64,000 nt of DNA from Leishmania infantum JPCM5. Its lineage: Eukaryota; Euglenozoa; Kinetoplastea; Trypanosomatida; Trypanosomatidae. The notes under the pieces are model-generated. The model saw nothing but the letters and a program-made list of their open reading frames with translations, was not told the origin of the DNA and ran no database searches. Below are positions 11,277-22,693 of this stretch, piece by piece. The translations under genes were made by a program, and so were the position numbers. Position 1 is the stretch's first letter. Every line of letters begins with the position of its first letter. The stretch lies in contig NC_009413.2 of the NCBI RefSeq assembly GCF_000002875.2, positions 935,823 through 999,822 on the forward strand, written 5' to 3'.

Positions 11277-11872
11277 CGGGGAGGACACCCCTCTCCGCGC
11301 GTGGCATCGCAGGGCGCAGTACACCCCTCTCCCCCTCCCCACGCTCTGTGTGGGGGAAGCTATGCAGCCCCCACCCCCTATCACTGCCAACGCCGAGCCA
11401 CTTCAGGTGGTGAAAACTTCACGCACCTCGGACATGGCGGAGGGCGGGAGGGTCAGAGCGATGTACCGCCACGCATGCCGGCGGTCAGGCTGTGGACATT
11501 GTTGCGCTGGAGAGGCCAGCGACGGTGCGCACGCTTCTGCCATCCACGCGATAGGCGACGTGTCCGCGTGACTCGAACGTATCCCACACGGCCCTCGCAC
11601 TGCCTGCTGGTGGAGGCACAGCCTGCGCGACCGCGAGGAGATGCACTGGGTGGCGACCAGCACAATGGGTGGCGCGGCTGCGAGGCGACCGGCTAAGCGG
11701 CGGTGATGGGTGGAGCCTGGCGCAGGGGGCCGTGCTCCGATGACGGAGTCGGCGCACTCTCTAGCGCGTGTGTCCACGGCTGCTTCGCACCGCGCGGTGG
11801 GGTCTGTGGCAGGCCGGGGGCGGGTGGAGTGGCGTGCAACTCATGTTGCACGTCCGGAAGGACGGACCTTTT
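11277..11872 (-). mobile_element. SIDER2-like retroposon, element S1
   Basis: Dispersed element of about 0.6 kb, almost the same as 35058-35483 over 400 bases and related to 17350-17835, 51674-52200, 55150-55710 and 58598-59180. In the orientation used here its 3' side runs into A-rich sequence near 11160-11250. It lies about 230 bases downstream of the ERG2 stop, so it is probably inside the ERG2 3'UTR in sense orientation, the typical place of Leishmania SIDER elements that affect mRNA stability. The family name rests on recalled features and not on alignment. Confidence 0.65.
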
Positions 11873-12105
11873 GACGGGAAAGAAATGTCTGTGCTCTTTG
11901 TAAGAGCAGGAGGGTGCTCTGCTGCTCTATGTAGTTTTTCGCGCATCTGCTGCTCCGTCTGTTGCAGCCGAGTTATCCACCGACCGTTTGTATGTGTCTG
12001 TGTCTTCGGTGTGGCCACTTATTGCGTGAGCAGTCACAGTCGACAGTGCGCTGCATGTCCTTTTTTACGTTCGTGACTCTCGTTCTGGGGGGTCTGCGTC
12101 GTGTC

Positions 12106-12777
12106 TCAGATTTTGCCCATCAAGGTATTCCTAATCATGTTGCCGGCGCTTTCCATCACCGTCTGGTAGATGGTCACCACATCCAGCGTGGAGCTGAACA
12201 TGTCAGCGAAGCCGAAGAAAAGCATCGATACGATGTTACCGCGGGCGTACTCGAGAGCCCAGCACTCTTCGGGCATGCGATACTGCTTCGCTGAGCCGCG
12301 TGGCAAGATGTGCTGATCTCCTGGGCGGTAAACCTCTTTCTCTTCCACCCCGGGCAGCGCTGCCCACTGCTCGCCAACGAGGATGTTGAAGAAGTCGTCA
12401 GCCCAGAAGTAGCGACCCGTGTGCCCCTCCGTGCCGACAGAGGAGCCAAAGATAATCAGGTACTCTGAGAAGGAGCAGTGCAGCACCGTCATGGACCCCA
12501 TAGCCCCGCCTGCGTTGTTCCAGAGCCAGTGGCCCGTGTATCGCGTCGTTTTCGGGTAGTTCTCCAGGATCAGACGAATGGTCTCGTCTGTTACCTGCTT
12601 TGCCGTCGCCTTGCCCCCGTTTGCCGCATGGGCGGTGGCAATGCTCTGCTGCGCAATCTGTTGCAGGCGCACGGGGTCGTACACCCAATGCGATGGTTGA
12701 TCCACGTACGCAAAAAAGGCTATGACGACCGCCACGACGCTGATCAAGAGAAGGCTGGTGCACTTGAACGACGCCAT
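12106..12777 (-). CDS. ERG2: Sterol C-8 isomerase / sigma-1-receptor-like protein
   Basis: The protein has 223 residues, close to the 220-odd of yeast Erg2. An N-terminal membrane segment spans about 7-23. The conserved core follows: HTGRYFWADDFF, EVYRPGDQHILPRG, AKQYRMPEECWALEYARG, then FGFADMFSSTLD and the amphipathic C-terminal helix. The acidic and aromatic residues of the ligand pocket (Asp/Glu within FWADD and in PEECWALEYARG) are present. Erg2 moves the C8-C9 double bond of fecosterol-type sterols to C7-C8 in the ER during ergosterol synthesis, which trypanosomatids carry out. The start is the ATG at 12777; the frame fits the family N-terminus. Its 3' flank carries a SIDER-like element. 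Confidence 0.95.
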   Translation of the reverse strand: MASFKCTSLLLISVVAVVIAFFAYVDQPSHWVYDPVRLQQIAQQSIATAHAANGGKATAKQVTDETIRLILENYPKTTRYTGHWLWNNAGGAMGSMTVLHCSFSEYLIIFGSSVGTEGHTGRYFWADDFFNILVGEQWAALPGVEEKEVYRPGDQHILPRGSAKQYRMPEECWALEYARGNIVSMLFFGFADMFSSTLDVVTIYQTVMESAGNMIRNTLMGKI

Positions 12778-15700
12778 TTACTTGGATATCGCTTTGGGGT
12801 CTTTTTTTCTGCTTCCTCGTTGCGGCGGCGTATGTTTGTCGGGGTGCGCGCCTGCCAGCGACTCTGCCTGTGGGGATCCGCGTTTGAGCTGCGGCGGCAG
12901 GGGTGCGTGGTCCTCCGGCGGACAGCAGCCAACAGCGAAAACGAAAGAAACGCTCGACGAGGTCGGAAGAGTTGCCGGAGGAATTCCCTCAAAAAAAAAA
13001 ATCGAGACTGCGGACCTCGCCAGAGGGCAGAAGGGGGGAGGGAAGGAGGGGGAGCAGTGAGACGTGTCAGAGATGAGCAGCCGATCGGGGGCGGTTAAAA
13101 GGAGCCGACGAAGACAAGGGCAAGACAGCGGAAAGGAACTAAAAGGAGGCGCGGTGCGCCGAAGTGATCTAGAGAATTCCGCGCCGTGTTGTGTCTCCGC
13201 ATGTTGATGGGATTGCACGTAGTGCGTTGCACATCCAAGCGGCGCGAGGCGCGCACCACATTTGAAGAAATCGCCAGCAAGTGCGAAAAAGAGGAGAAGG
13301 AGGGAGAGAGACAGACAAGAATGAGATCGAAGAGAACGGAGAAAAAACGTTGAGACGTGTAAGGTGGTGGGCTGATCACCCAGGGGACGGGTGGGGTGCA
13401 AGGACGTGTGCGTCGATACGACTCCCCAGGCATCATGCGGAGGAGAGCACTGCACAAGCACCTACACCCAGGCCCAAAAAGCGCTCCCCTGGACGAGGAG
13501 CGGATAGGCAGCCTGTCATGGCCCTCGTAAAATGAGGGGCGTGCCGCTCTGTCCGGTTGCTTCTCGCCACTGGCATCAGCAGGGAGGTAAGTGACAGTAG
13601 CTGCACGTGAGAAGTGCGCGGGTGGGTGTGCAGGCTCCTCCGAAAGGAGGCGCTTGCACAAGGGAACAAGGGAGAAGGGAGAGGTGTGGTTTTGCTCGCC
13701 CTCACCTCTCCACCGCTTCGCACGTTTCTGTTTTGTACAGCCCACTTACTTAACCACCACACGCGCACACGCACTCAGGCTCCATCAAACGCAGAAACAG
13801 AAACCGAAGCAGTAAAGGAAAAGGGATAGACAAGCAGAACGGAGGGCCATGGCTCTCAGCACCCAACACCGACACCGACATATGCGGATGCGTCGGTGCA
13901 TGTTTTACCAGCAATAGTAATAATAAAAGGGCACAAGACAGCGCAGACACAAGCTACCCCCATTTCGTTGCCCAAAAACATGGTGGGCAGGAATTGGGGC
14001 AGACAACACAATCAGACACAGAGAAGAAAACCTGAAACCCCCCAAAAGCGAGCAAAACAACCATGGGATGAAGGAAAGGGAAAGAACGAAGGTGAGCCAC
14101 ACGCACATAGGTAGGTGACTGAGAAGGTGTCAAAGAGGTACAAGAACGCAGGCACTGCAGGCGTACACAAAACAGACATCAAACATCACATAACAGCGTA
14201 CACTCCACACCAAAGAAGGAGCGGAAAGGAGGTCAGAGGCGGAGAACAATAAAAGAACGGCGGAGCAAGTTAGGTGACATAGGAGCGCAAAGAACAAGCG
14301 AACAGCGAGCGAAAAAAAAAAGGAGAACAACGGCACACACGCGCATGCGCACCACATGGCAGAAGAAGACAGAGTAAACAGAATGAAGATGGAAAAAGAA
14401 GAAACATACACACACACACACACACACAGAAGGGGAGGGAAGTAGGGGCGGGATCAGGATGAAGCAGCTGGCATTCACGTCGTTGGGTGTCTACCTCTTC
14501 TGCATTTTTTCTCTGCTTGGCTTTCCCGACGCCACCAGATCCCCTTCTCCTCTAAGGCAGGAGCACGCACACGCACGGCTCTCGATCCTGCACTTCCTCT
14601 TTCACTGAATGGGTAGGAGAGAACGAGGAGCCAATTAAAACGAGGCGGGGGCACGTCGGCCAATGTGTGAGACAAAACGACGGGGTTGTCCCAGCCTCTT
14701 TTTCGCTCTGCGGTCTCCATGGGTTCTAGTGCGTCGCACACAAAGTCGTCGAGAAGAATAAGGGAAGGGGGCACACGGTACCGGAGGAGAAGCGATACAC
14801 GGCGTACGCGGATGACAGGTGGCGTACACAAACATCCGCATCAGCAATGAAGAGCAACACAGACACACACACACACACACCGACGCACACGAAAAGAAAA
14901 AAATGGAGAAGGGAAGAGGATCCGAGCGTCCATACCGGAGTGCGAGTGAGCAAGGACGTGTGTAGAGACGCAGGAGGGGCAACGGAAGGGAAAAGGCAAG
15001 CGGAGAAGGAGTCAACGTTCTGCTGGTACTACCGCCTTGTTCAGAAACAATAGCTTAGGAAGGATAAAGATATCCAACGAGAGAGAAGCAGGGGAGAAGG
15101 AGGGGAAAAGAGGGAGAGGGGAGGCGAGTGCCGTGACCTGCGCAAAACCAGCGTGCACTCGCACCAAAGAAGAACGAAGAGAGAGACCACACGCCAACAC
15201 AAAAAGAGGAAGCACAAGATAAGGAAAAGCAGCAAAGCAGGAAGAGGAGAAGGGGGGCCGCTGATCAATGCACATACACAGCAGGTAGCAGGAGAGTCGC
15301 ACGCGCCGAGAGATGAAGGGAGGGCGATGGGAAAGTGGAGGAGATAAGACGGAGAGGGGGAGGGGTCGAAAGACTGCCGCGAAGGCGAAAGAAAGGTCTC
15401 AGTAGGCCGGCAAAGGGGCGGACGCTGTGATGAGTGTCGGACGGGAAAGAGTAAAGGAGGAAAGCGTGCTACCCGCATTGGGAACACGGACTACTGGACA
15501 GTCAAGACACACGCACATTCATGCTCATGATTCCTCAACCACGGCTATGCGGACTCCACAGAACAGCGAAAAAAAGGGAAAAAACATTTTTCGTTGAACT
15601 GTAGGGACGAGAGAACCAGCAAGCCTGTGGTCACCCTTTCCCCGCCTCTCGCTCTGTTCTTCCCCTTGAGACCACAACATGCGTGTGCAACAAGCTGGCA

Positions 15701-16708
15701 TCACTGCCTTAAATTTGTTCTGTCTCTCTCTTCCAGTTGCATGCCTCATTCATCTTCCCACCCTCCCTCTACCCTCTCTCTTACCCTGCTCCTTACTCAC
15801 TGCTCAGTCGTACTTCCGCCCGTCCCGCTCTGAGTAGCGCTTTCTTTTCCCCGCTTTCTCGGCTCTTTGCCAAGGCCCCCGGCACACACTCGAGGCCAAC
15901 GAAAATGACGAAAACGTAACTGACTTTGCACGACACACACACACACACACGCAAGACAGGCGCACATATGCACAGAGTGAAAATCCCTTGACGCATTCCG
16001 ATTGGTGGCCAAAGAAGGAAAAAAAAAGGAGAGGGAAGGAGGAGGTCTCGGCGCGCCAGGGAGGGCGTCGAGACCGACGAAGGCCGAACAAAGGACTGAA
16101 GCAGGGAAAACAAAAGCGATTATACGGTGTGCAGCGGCAAAGTCGGAAATGGCACGCAAGTGCCTCCCGAGAAAGGGATGAGAGAGAAACCGAGAGCCAA
16201 CAGAGGTGAAATAATAATAGCAATAACATTAAAGAACAAAAAAAAAGTGTGTGTCGTCCAGCATCACCAACACGCCGCCATTCTCCTCAATCATGTGAGG
16301 CAGGGTAAAAAGGGGAGGGGGGACGAAGGGGGCATACTCGAAGGACGAGGCAGCAGTGCTGCAATATCCGGCGGCACACACATACACACGGACTCACACA
16401 AGACGCAAACAAAGAAAAAAGAGAAAGGCAAAACCTTAAACAGACATAAATACGCACATGCAGCGCTTGGCACTTATTTGTGCCCGAGACAAGGAAACAA
16501 CGGAGAAAAGAGGCAGCTGGAGCGTGTAACGACATGTGGAGACGAAGATGCTGACACATACGCAGTCACGCGAAAAAAAAAAAGAACGGCATCAACAGAA
16601 AGACCTCCAAAGAGCAGGTGTAGGATTCTTATTCTTCTGTTCGCTTGTGCGCGTGTATTGAGGGAGGGGGCTGCTGGTATACGTGCGTGTGCTCTTGCCT
16701 GGCTGTGT
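12778..16708. other. Long intergenic region, no gene supported
   Basis: Nearly 4 kb rich in A/G on the plus strand (pyrimidines on the coding strand). A T11 tract on the minus strand at about 12990-13000 precedes ERG2 and may be part of its trans-splice region. CA repeats occur at 14408-14428, 14862-14881 and 15930-15950. The ORFs here are low-complexity and resemble no protein. Confidence 0.6.
14408..14428. repeat. CA dinucleotide microsatellite
   Basis: About ten AC units in an intergenic region. Confidence 0.9.
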
Positions 16709-16928
16709 CTACATCATCTGTGATATCGTCCCATCTCCCTTGATGGTGCAAGCATCGAGCCATGAAATAAAGCGTACGACGTAGATGACAGCGGCAAGCA
16801 CAACAAAGAAAATGAGCCCAACTAAACAAAGATGATTCTCACAGTTGTGCGGGGGATCACCCGTTGATGTTGCGGCGGCCCGTTGCACCACAGCCACCGC
16901 CGCGCCAACGATTAGCCCCCTTCCTCAT
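16709..16928 (-). pseudogene. Possible small membrane protein, frame broken in a G5 run
   Basis: The frame ending at the TAG at 16709 encodes a convincing membrane segment (LVGLIFFVVLAAVIYVVRFI) followed by a Cys-containing tail ending ISQMM, but it has no ATG: upstream it runs through LIVGAAVAVV to a TGA. An ATG at 16928 lies in another frame, separated by a run of five G (16916-16920). With four G the two would join into about 72 residues starting MRKG. A polypyrimidine tract and CAG acceptor sit just upstream (about 16953-16990). The 7.7-kb space between ERG2 and the kinase would otherwise be empty. It could be a real gene with a sequencing error in the homopolymer, a true pseudogene, or chance. 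Confidence 0.45.
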
Positions 16929-19900
16929 ACGGAGAAAGCGCGAAGAGGCTGAGAGCAGACGATGAGTCGAAGAAGAAAAAGCTGAGAAAAGCGCTCAAGC
17001 ACAAATCCGTTAAAGCGCGCATCACCGCTGCGAGCCTTCCATTTCACATAAAGCACTGGTGCGCCGCGAAAACGCACGGGGGAAAAATAAACCAACACCT
17101 GCGGCTGGCGGCCTCTGCCGTGGACGCCTCGTTCACATCCGCTACGCCTTCCCTTTATTTCACGTGTGTCTGTATGTTTGTGTGTGTTTATCATTATTGC
17201 GTTGGTTTGCCGTTCCTTCTGGGAGAGGATATCGATGCTCGAAACAAATGCATACCAACAGAGGCCAACACACAAGCGTAACCAAGTCTATGGTGTGCGA
17301 GGCCTGAGCGGGAGAAGCATCAGTAGGGGGTAGCTTTTACAACATGTCCACCATGTTTGCCATACGACAAGAATGAAACGCCATCCACCCGCCCCCGGCC
17401 TGCCACAGACCCCACCGCGTGGTGCGAAGCAGCCGTGGACACACGCGCTAGAGAGTGCGCCGACTCCGTCATCGGAGCACGGCCCCCTGCGCCAGGCTCC
17501 ACCCATCACCGCCGCTTAGCCGGTCGCCTCGCAGCCGCGCCACCCATTGTGCCGGTCCCTGTCCGGGGCATCCTTCGGGGTGGCACTCAGGCTCCCCACA
17601 CCAGCAGGCAGTGCGAGGGCCGTGTGGGATACGTTCGAGTCACGCGGACACGTCGCCTATCACGTGGATGGCAGAAGCGTGCGCACCGTCGCTGGCCTCT
17701 CCAGCGCAACAATGTCCACAGCCTGGCCGCCGACATGCATAGTGGTGAAGCGGTCTGATATCCTCCCTCTCCACAGAGAGTGGGAGGGGGGTACCTGGAT
17801 CCATGACAGCGCACGCGCGGAAGTGTTCCCCTGCCACCAAAGGAAGAACACAAATGGATTAGAGGGCCTACCGAACAAGGAGGTGAACCCTCTTCCCCAG
17901 AGAAACAGGCAGAAAAGAGAACAGGTACAACGCAAGGAAGGGGAGGAAGGACAATACGGAGGCGCTCCGACAGTTGTTAGGAGGCAGGTCAGCCGGTGGA
18001 GGGATGAGGCGAGACGGAGACGTGATGAGAAACACAGGGAAGAAGCCAACCCCGTCCACTTGGCACATCGGAATGAAAAGCGAAAAGACAGAAAAAGAAA
18101 AGGGAATGTGTAAATCGATGACAAAACGCAAGCGTAAAGCAACAAACAAGAGGAAAGATTGGACATCAATGCGCCTCACAACAGCCGTCGCAGGAAGGCG
18201 AGAAAGGAAGGGCGGCAAGGGAAAGAGTGGTAGATCCGGTTGCCCAACGAAAGGGTTCTGAGAGGCGGAGAGGAGAGAGAGGAGGTGGTGAGAAACAGAG
18301 AGGGAATACAGGGATGAGAACACAAAAATAGTCCAGCAGAGAGAAGAGATCGAGAAGACGGGCGAAGAGGGTGGGTGGGTGGGGGGAAGAGAAAGAAAAA
18401 GAGAGGGGCGATGATATGGGAATCGATGGCGTATGTGTGTGTGTGTGTTCCAGTGTCTGTGAGCGCGATCGTATGCTCGATGATCACCGATGAGAGAAGG
18501 AGGAAGGAGCTGGCTGAGAGGTGGGGGTGGCGGGCGTGAACGAACGCCTCAAACTCAGTCGCTGCGCTTCCCCCTTTCCCCGTGAGACGGAAGGATACAA
18601 TTACTTCCGGTAAAGAGGGAAGACGCAGCCAGGAGGGAGAACGGGAGAAAGCACGCATACTCACCCATATGTCTGTGAAAGGAGACGAGAGGAACGGGCT
18701 GGGAGAGATGAAAACACTGAGAGAAGGTACAGAGAAAGGAAACGGCAAAATAAAATACCACCAACAGCAACGACCGCGCGGAAATCCAAACGTGTGGGAT
18801 GACACAGAAGACCAAAGAGGAGGGGAGGGGAGAGAAGGAAGCGCGCACACGGAGACGTAAACGCGACATTCAGAAGAAAACTACGGTGAAAATGATGTTT
18901 GGCAATGATGATAAGGGAGGTAGATATAAAAGAGATGTGATGGGTGGCAGAGGGCAGCGACGCGCTGTCAGCAAGAGAACATACCTCCCCCTCGAAAAAG
19001 AAAGGAAAAGGGGCGAGCACAAAAATGTCACCCACGTGTAGAAACAAAAAGGCGAGAGTTGAGGTGGATAGTGAAGGAAGAGGTTGGCAACGCCTCAAGC
19101 AGATCGGCTGTAGTACATTCTCCCCAAACCCCCTACCCAACCGTTCAGCAGCCTTTTCACCTCCACACGCACGGATATACACACGCGCAAAGGCATGCAG
19201 CGGAAGGGGCGCAACCACGTCAAAGAACAATCAAAACAAAACGGGAAACAGAGAACGAGGTGAGGGAGGGAAGGAAGGAGGGGTCAAAACGTGAACAGTG
19301 ACCTCTGCAGAGCAACAAGAATGATAAAAACAAAGCGTGATCAGATACACCATGATCGCCCCCATAGCCGCAGGGCACACAGACACAAGCGCCGGCAGAC
19401 ATCTGCGCACACACGCGCTCCCCCTTCCCTCTCTACCTCCCTCCTTCCGCTGCTAAACACATGAGCAAAGACGGAGAGAAAAGCGCTCCAACACGAACAC
19501 GCTCACACACACAAAAAAACGGAAAGGGATACGTAAAAGGGAAAGAAGGAAGAAGAGGCACTCGATGACACGGAATGTGGAACACATTTTACTTCGATGG
19601 CTCCATCCCACAGGCACACACACACACCATCACATCCGTGCTCTTTAGCAAGAAAAAAAAACGCTCACCCTCTCTTCCTGTTGATGCTTTTTTTTTTTCA
19701 AGAAAAAGGGACATAGAAAGACAGAGGGAAGTAGAAGGGAGGAAGACAGTCCAAGAGGAACAATCGTGGCGCAACAATCAGCAGGAGAGACGCCACTGGG
19801 ATTAGACCATTAAGCACAACGTCCTTTCTCCTTCACTGCCTCATCGCCCAGTAGCTCACGCATGCGCCTCTCCAAATGGCACATGGACACGCCCCCCCTC

Positions 19901-20462
19901 CAATAGACCCCTTCGAGCATCGAGTGCCCGCTTTGCTGTTGGCTGCCTTCACCTTTCATCTCTCCGTCGATACCGGTATCGATGCTCTAGCCCTGCTTAG
20001 CATTGTAGCCTCGTTGCTTTCCGCCTTTCGCATCTGTGGGTCGGGCATCCCTTCCTCCCCCGTCGCCTGCTCGCCATGCTGCGGCGGCGGCCCTTCTCTC
20101 GCTGCATCGCTGTGCTCTCCTGTTGTCCTTGCATTCCTCCCTCCGCCTTTTCAGGTCTTCTGCTTGCACCTCCTCCACTGCCGAAGTCTCTCCATTTTTT
20201 TTTTCGTGTGTGTGGGCGGTGCGGGGCGGGTGTGTGGGGGGGGGGCGTTACTTCGCTCCTCCTTCCGTATGGTGCGCCCGCGTGGGTTCATTGCAGCTGG
20301 CATCGCGTGAAGGCTGTGCAGGTAGTGGCAGCGGTGCCGAGTCGAAGGACTCCTGCCGGGCCACATCGCTGGAGCGGTCGAGTACCTGAGGGGGTGGGAA
20401 AGGGACGTAAGGAAGAAGAGCGAGGAAGGAGCGGTGAGCCCCTGAAGCGCAGCCACCCGGGA
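16929..20462. other. Intergenic region downstream of the kinase gene
   Basis: Holds the SIDER-like element at 17350-17835 and otherwise purine-rich plus-strand sequence with CA/TG runs (18437-18450, 19615-19626) and a G run near 20235-20245. No protein-like ORF. Confidence 0.6.
17350..17835 (+). mobile_element. SIDER2-like retroposon, element S2
   Basis: The plus strand matches the reverse complement of S1 over the block from cctgccacagaccccaccgc to the ccacagcctggccgccgaca region, with a diverged 3' part. It is antisense to the surrounding genes and followed by an A-rich stretch. It lies 2.6 kb downstream of the kinase stop. Confidence 0.6.
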
Positions 20463-22199
20463 CTATCCATCCGCGCCGTAGACCTCAGCATACGCGTTCG
20501 TGAAGAAGCGGTGGTTCATCGCCTCCAGAACGGTAAGGCGGCGCTCCGGATCGAGGATCAGCAGCCGGGCAACCAGGTCAACCCCTGCATCGCCAAGCAG
20601 CTCGAGGGCGTGACGGTCGCGCAGAAACGCGCGCAGGTGGCGGCTGATGCGCTCCAGCTGCATCTGCATGAGCTCCTCCGAGGTCATGTTCTCAGTGTCC
20701 GCCTCCTGATACCGGTTCAGAACCTCCGCGTATCGCTCGCAGTAATGGTAGTCCCGCATTCGTGGAAAGATTGAGGGGGACGGGCGGCAGCCGCGCGTGA
20801 AAATGTGCCGCAGCTCGTCTGCCTCGTCCTTGCCCTTGAAGAGGACAGTGCCCGAGGCCATTTCTACTAGAATGCACCCCAGCGACCAGGCGTCTGCGGA
20901 GTAGGTGTAGTTTGTGTTTCCGAGAAGTACATCTGGGCTGCGGTACCAAAGCGTGACTGCCTCGTGCACGTACTTTTTGTACGGGATCCCCTCCAGCCGC
21001 GAGAGGCCAAAGTCGCCAACCTTCAACGTGTACAGCTCCCCGGCCGGCGCACCCTCGATATCACACAACTCGCTGCCGTTGGCGCTGTCAACGGCAAAGG
21101 ATGAAGAGAGTATCGCATCTGTGCGCTTGGCGAGCATCAAATTCTGCGGCTTCAGGTCGCGATGGGCGATGTTGTGCGAGTGCAGAAAGCCCAGCGCCAA
21201 GATCAGCTCGACCGACCAGCGCCGAAACACCCGCGTCGACATTATATCACCGAACTTTCCCGAAGAGGATCGCACGGAGACTTTCAAATCCCGCATGAAG
21301 TGCCACAGGTCACCGCCTTCGCAGTAATCCATCACCACGTAGGCGAGCTGCTCGCGCGGCCGCAGTATTGCGTCCCGAATCCCAATGAGATGCTGCCGCC
21401 CGCGGCTGATGCGCCGTCTCTGCTGAGCCGACAGCGCGTCCAAGGCGCCTATGCGCAGCGGCCCGGACGAGGATAAAGCCGCGTCATCCCACTCATCCTC
21501 TGCGGCGCCGCCGGAGCAGTAGCGGTTGTGGTCCACAAACGAGGAAGGAAAACCCTCCTGCACGTGCGTGTTGGATGGCGCCGCCGTGGCTGGCCGAAAC
21601 ACGGCCCGGCCACGGCGAAACGCGTCCCGCTCCACACGATCCCGGTTGGAAGTTCCGGCGCTCACCTCGTCCAGCACCATGATTTCTCGTAGCGTGGCGG
21701 CCTGCAACCCGTCCTCGACACTGGTGTTGTCCATGCGCTTCAGAACCATGCGACTAGGCCGACCGCCGGCGTTTCGCGGTTCGCTGCGCCCTTTCGACCC
21801 CAGCCCCACAACCACCCCGCTTGTAGGGGACGGCAAGAAGGATGCCGACTGAGAGTGTTGCAGGGGAAGCTGCGGTTGAAGTTGATGGGGTGTCGCATCT
21901 GCTAGGAACACACGACCGTACTCACCTCGCCCAATCTCTTCCCGAAGGGTGTACGTGCACGATGTACTTTCGACTCTGGTGCACCCGCGCTGCTGCGCCG
22001 ACGGCAAAGGCGGCGATCGGGACCTTGCCCCCGCCGCGCGGCGGGGCGGAGCATCAGCTGCACCGTCTACATCATTTTCATGTGGAGAAGGCCGGTGTTG
22101 AACGCTCTTGGTGACAGATTGTGCTCTTGCGTGGACCATCACATCTTTGTTGCTCTCCGGCTGGATGCTATCTTCCTGATTCCGGTTCATCCGTAACAT
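20463..22199 (-). CDS. CDK-like (cdc2-related) serine/threonine kinase with large inserts
   Basis: The first in-frame ATG (22199) gives 578 residues; a second Met follows at residue 4. Residues 1-80 are a Ser/Arg/Pro-rich extension. Kinase motifs: GRGEYG loop at 90-95, catalytic Lys in VLKRMD (154), alpha-C motif ATLRE (169-173, Glu172) in the place of PSTAIRE, gatekeeper region VVMDYCEGGD, HRDLKPQN (346-353), DFG (396-398), and HEAVTLWYRSPDVLLG (412-427), the CDK-type activation segment without a MAPK TxY. The inserts are about 50 residues between loop and Lys, and about 100 residues between alpha-C and the hinge. All catalytic residues are present, so it should be active. A cyclin partner is possible but not shown. 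It is a CMGC kinase; the exact CRK family is uncertain. Confidence 0.88.
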   Translation of the reverse strand: MLRMNRNQEDSIQPESNKDVMVHARAQSVTKSVQHRPSPHENDVDGAADAPPRRAAGARSRSPPLPSAQQRGCTRVESTSCTYTLREEIGRGEYGRVFLADATPHQLQPQLPLQHSQSASFLPSPTSGVVVGLGSKGRSEPRNAGGRPSRMVLKRMDNTSVEDGLQAATLREIMVLDEVSAGTSNRDRVERDAFRRGRAVFRPATAAPSNTHVQEGFPSSFVDHNRYCSGGAAEDEWDDAALSSSGPLRIGALDALSAQQRRRISRGRQHLIGIRDAILRPREQLAYVVMDYCEGGDLWHFMRDLKVSVRSSSGKFGDIMSTRVFRRWSVELILALGFLHSHNIAHRDLKPQNLMLAKRTDAILSSSFAVDSANGSELCDIEGAPAGELYTLKVGDFGLSRLEGIPYKKYVHEAVTLWYRSPDVLLGNTNYTYSADAWSLGCILVEMASGTVLFKGKDEADELRHIFTRGCRPSPSIFPRMRDYHYCERYAEVLNRYQEADTENMTSEELMQMQLERISRHLRAFLRDRHALELLGDAGVDLVARLLILDPERRLTVLEAMNHRFFTNAYAEVYGADG

Positions 22200-22281
22200 A
22201 GATCTCCCTCCGGGGCGAGGTTCAATGGCCACAGAGAAATCAAGAGAGTACACACGACACGAAACCCGAGGCAAAATTCAG

Positions 22282-22335
22282 CTGTACCCCGACAGCGATC
22301 GAAGGAAGGCGGAGAAAGAGATGAGAAGCAGAGGT
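22282..22335 (-). promoter_or_regulatory. Predicted trans-splice acceptor of the kinase mRNA
   Basis: On the minus strand a pyrimidine tract (about 22295-22335, ctttctccgccttcc core) is followed by the first CAG at 22282-22284, giving a 5'UTR of about 80 bases to the ATG at 22199. Confidence 0.4.
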
Positions 22336-22654
22336 ATAAAATAAAGGGTGTGTGGGACCGATACTCGAGAGAAGTGAAAGCGAAGAGGGCAACTGAAGAC
22401 ACTGGGGCAAATACAAAACAAGATCAAGGCGGCGGGACGCGGAACACGAGCGTGGAGTCACCGCTGACACGAAGAGCCGAAATCCACTGTTATCGTTGTT
22501 CGCTTTTCGCTTGCGTGCTTCCTCCTTCTTTTGAAAAGACTTCGGGGCGAGCGTGTTCTTTTTTTTCTACCGTTTTCCCGTGTTGGTTCGATGTTGTTCG
22601 CTGGTATGATACCCTCGTTGCTGTCGCTGTTGGAGGGGCGTGTCCGTGTATATT

Positions 22655-22693
22655 GGGAGGGAGGGGAGGGGAGGGGAGGGGAGGGGAGGGAGA
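22655..22693 (+). repeat. GGGGA minisatellite, G-quadruplex-capable
   Basis: Seven consecutive runs of three to four G spaced by single A, on the non-coding strand upstream of the kinase gene. Confidence 0.85.

Noticed and set aside
10606..11571. 321-residue plus-strand open frame, and the related frame at 6144-6764
   Set aside because: Both cross the 399-bp repeat and the SIDER-like element; the composition is Ser/Arg/Pro low-complexity and the strand is opposite to all genes.
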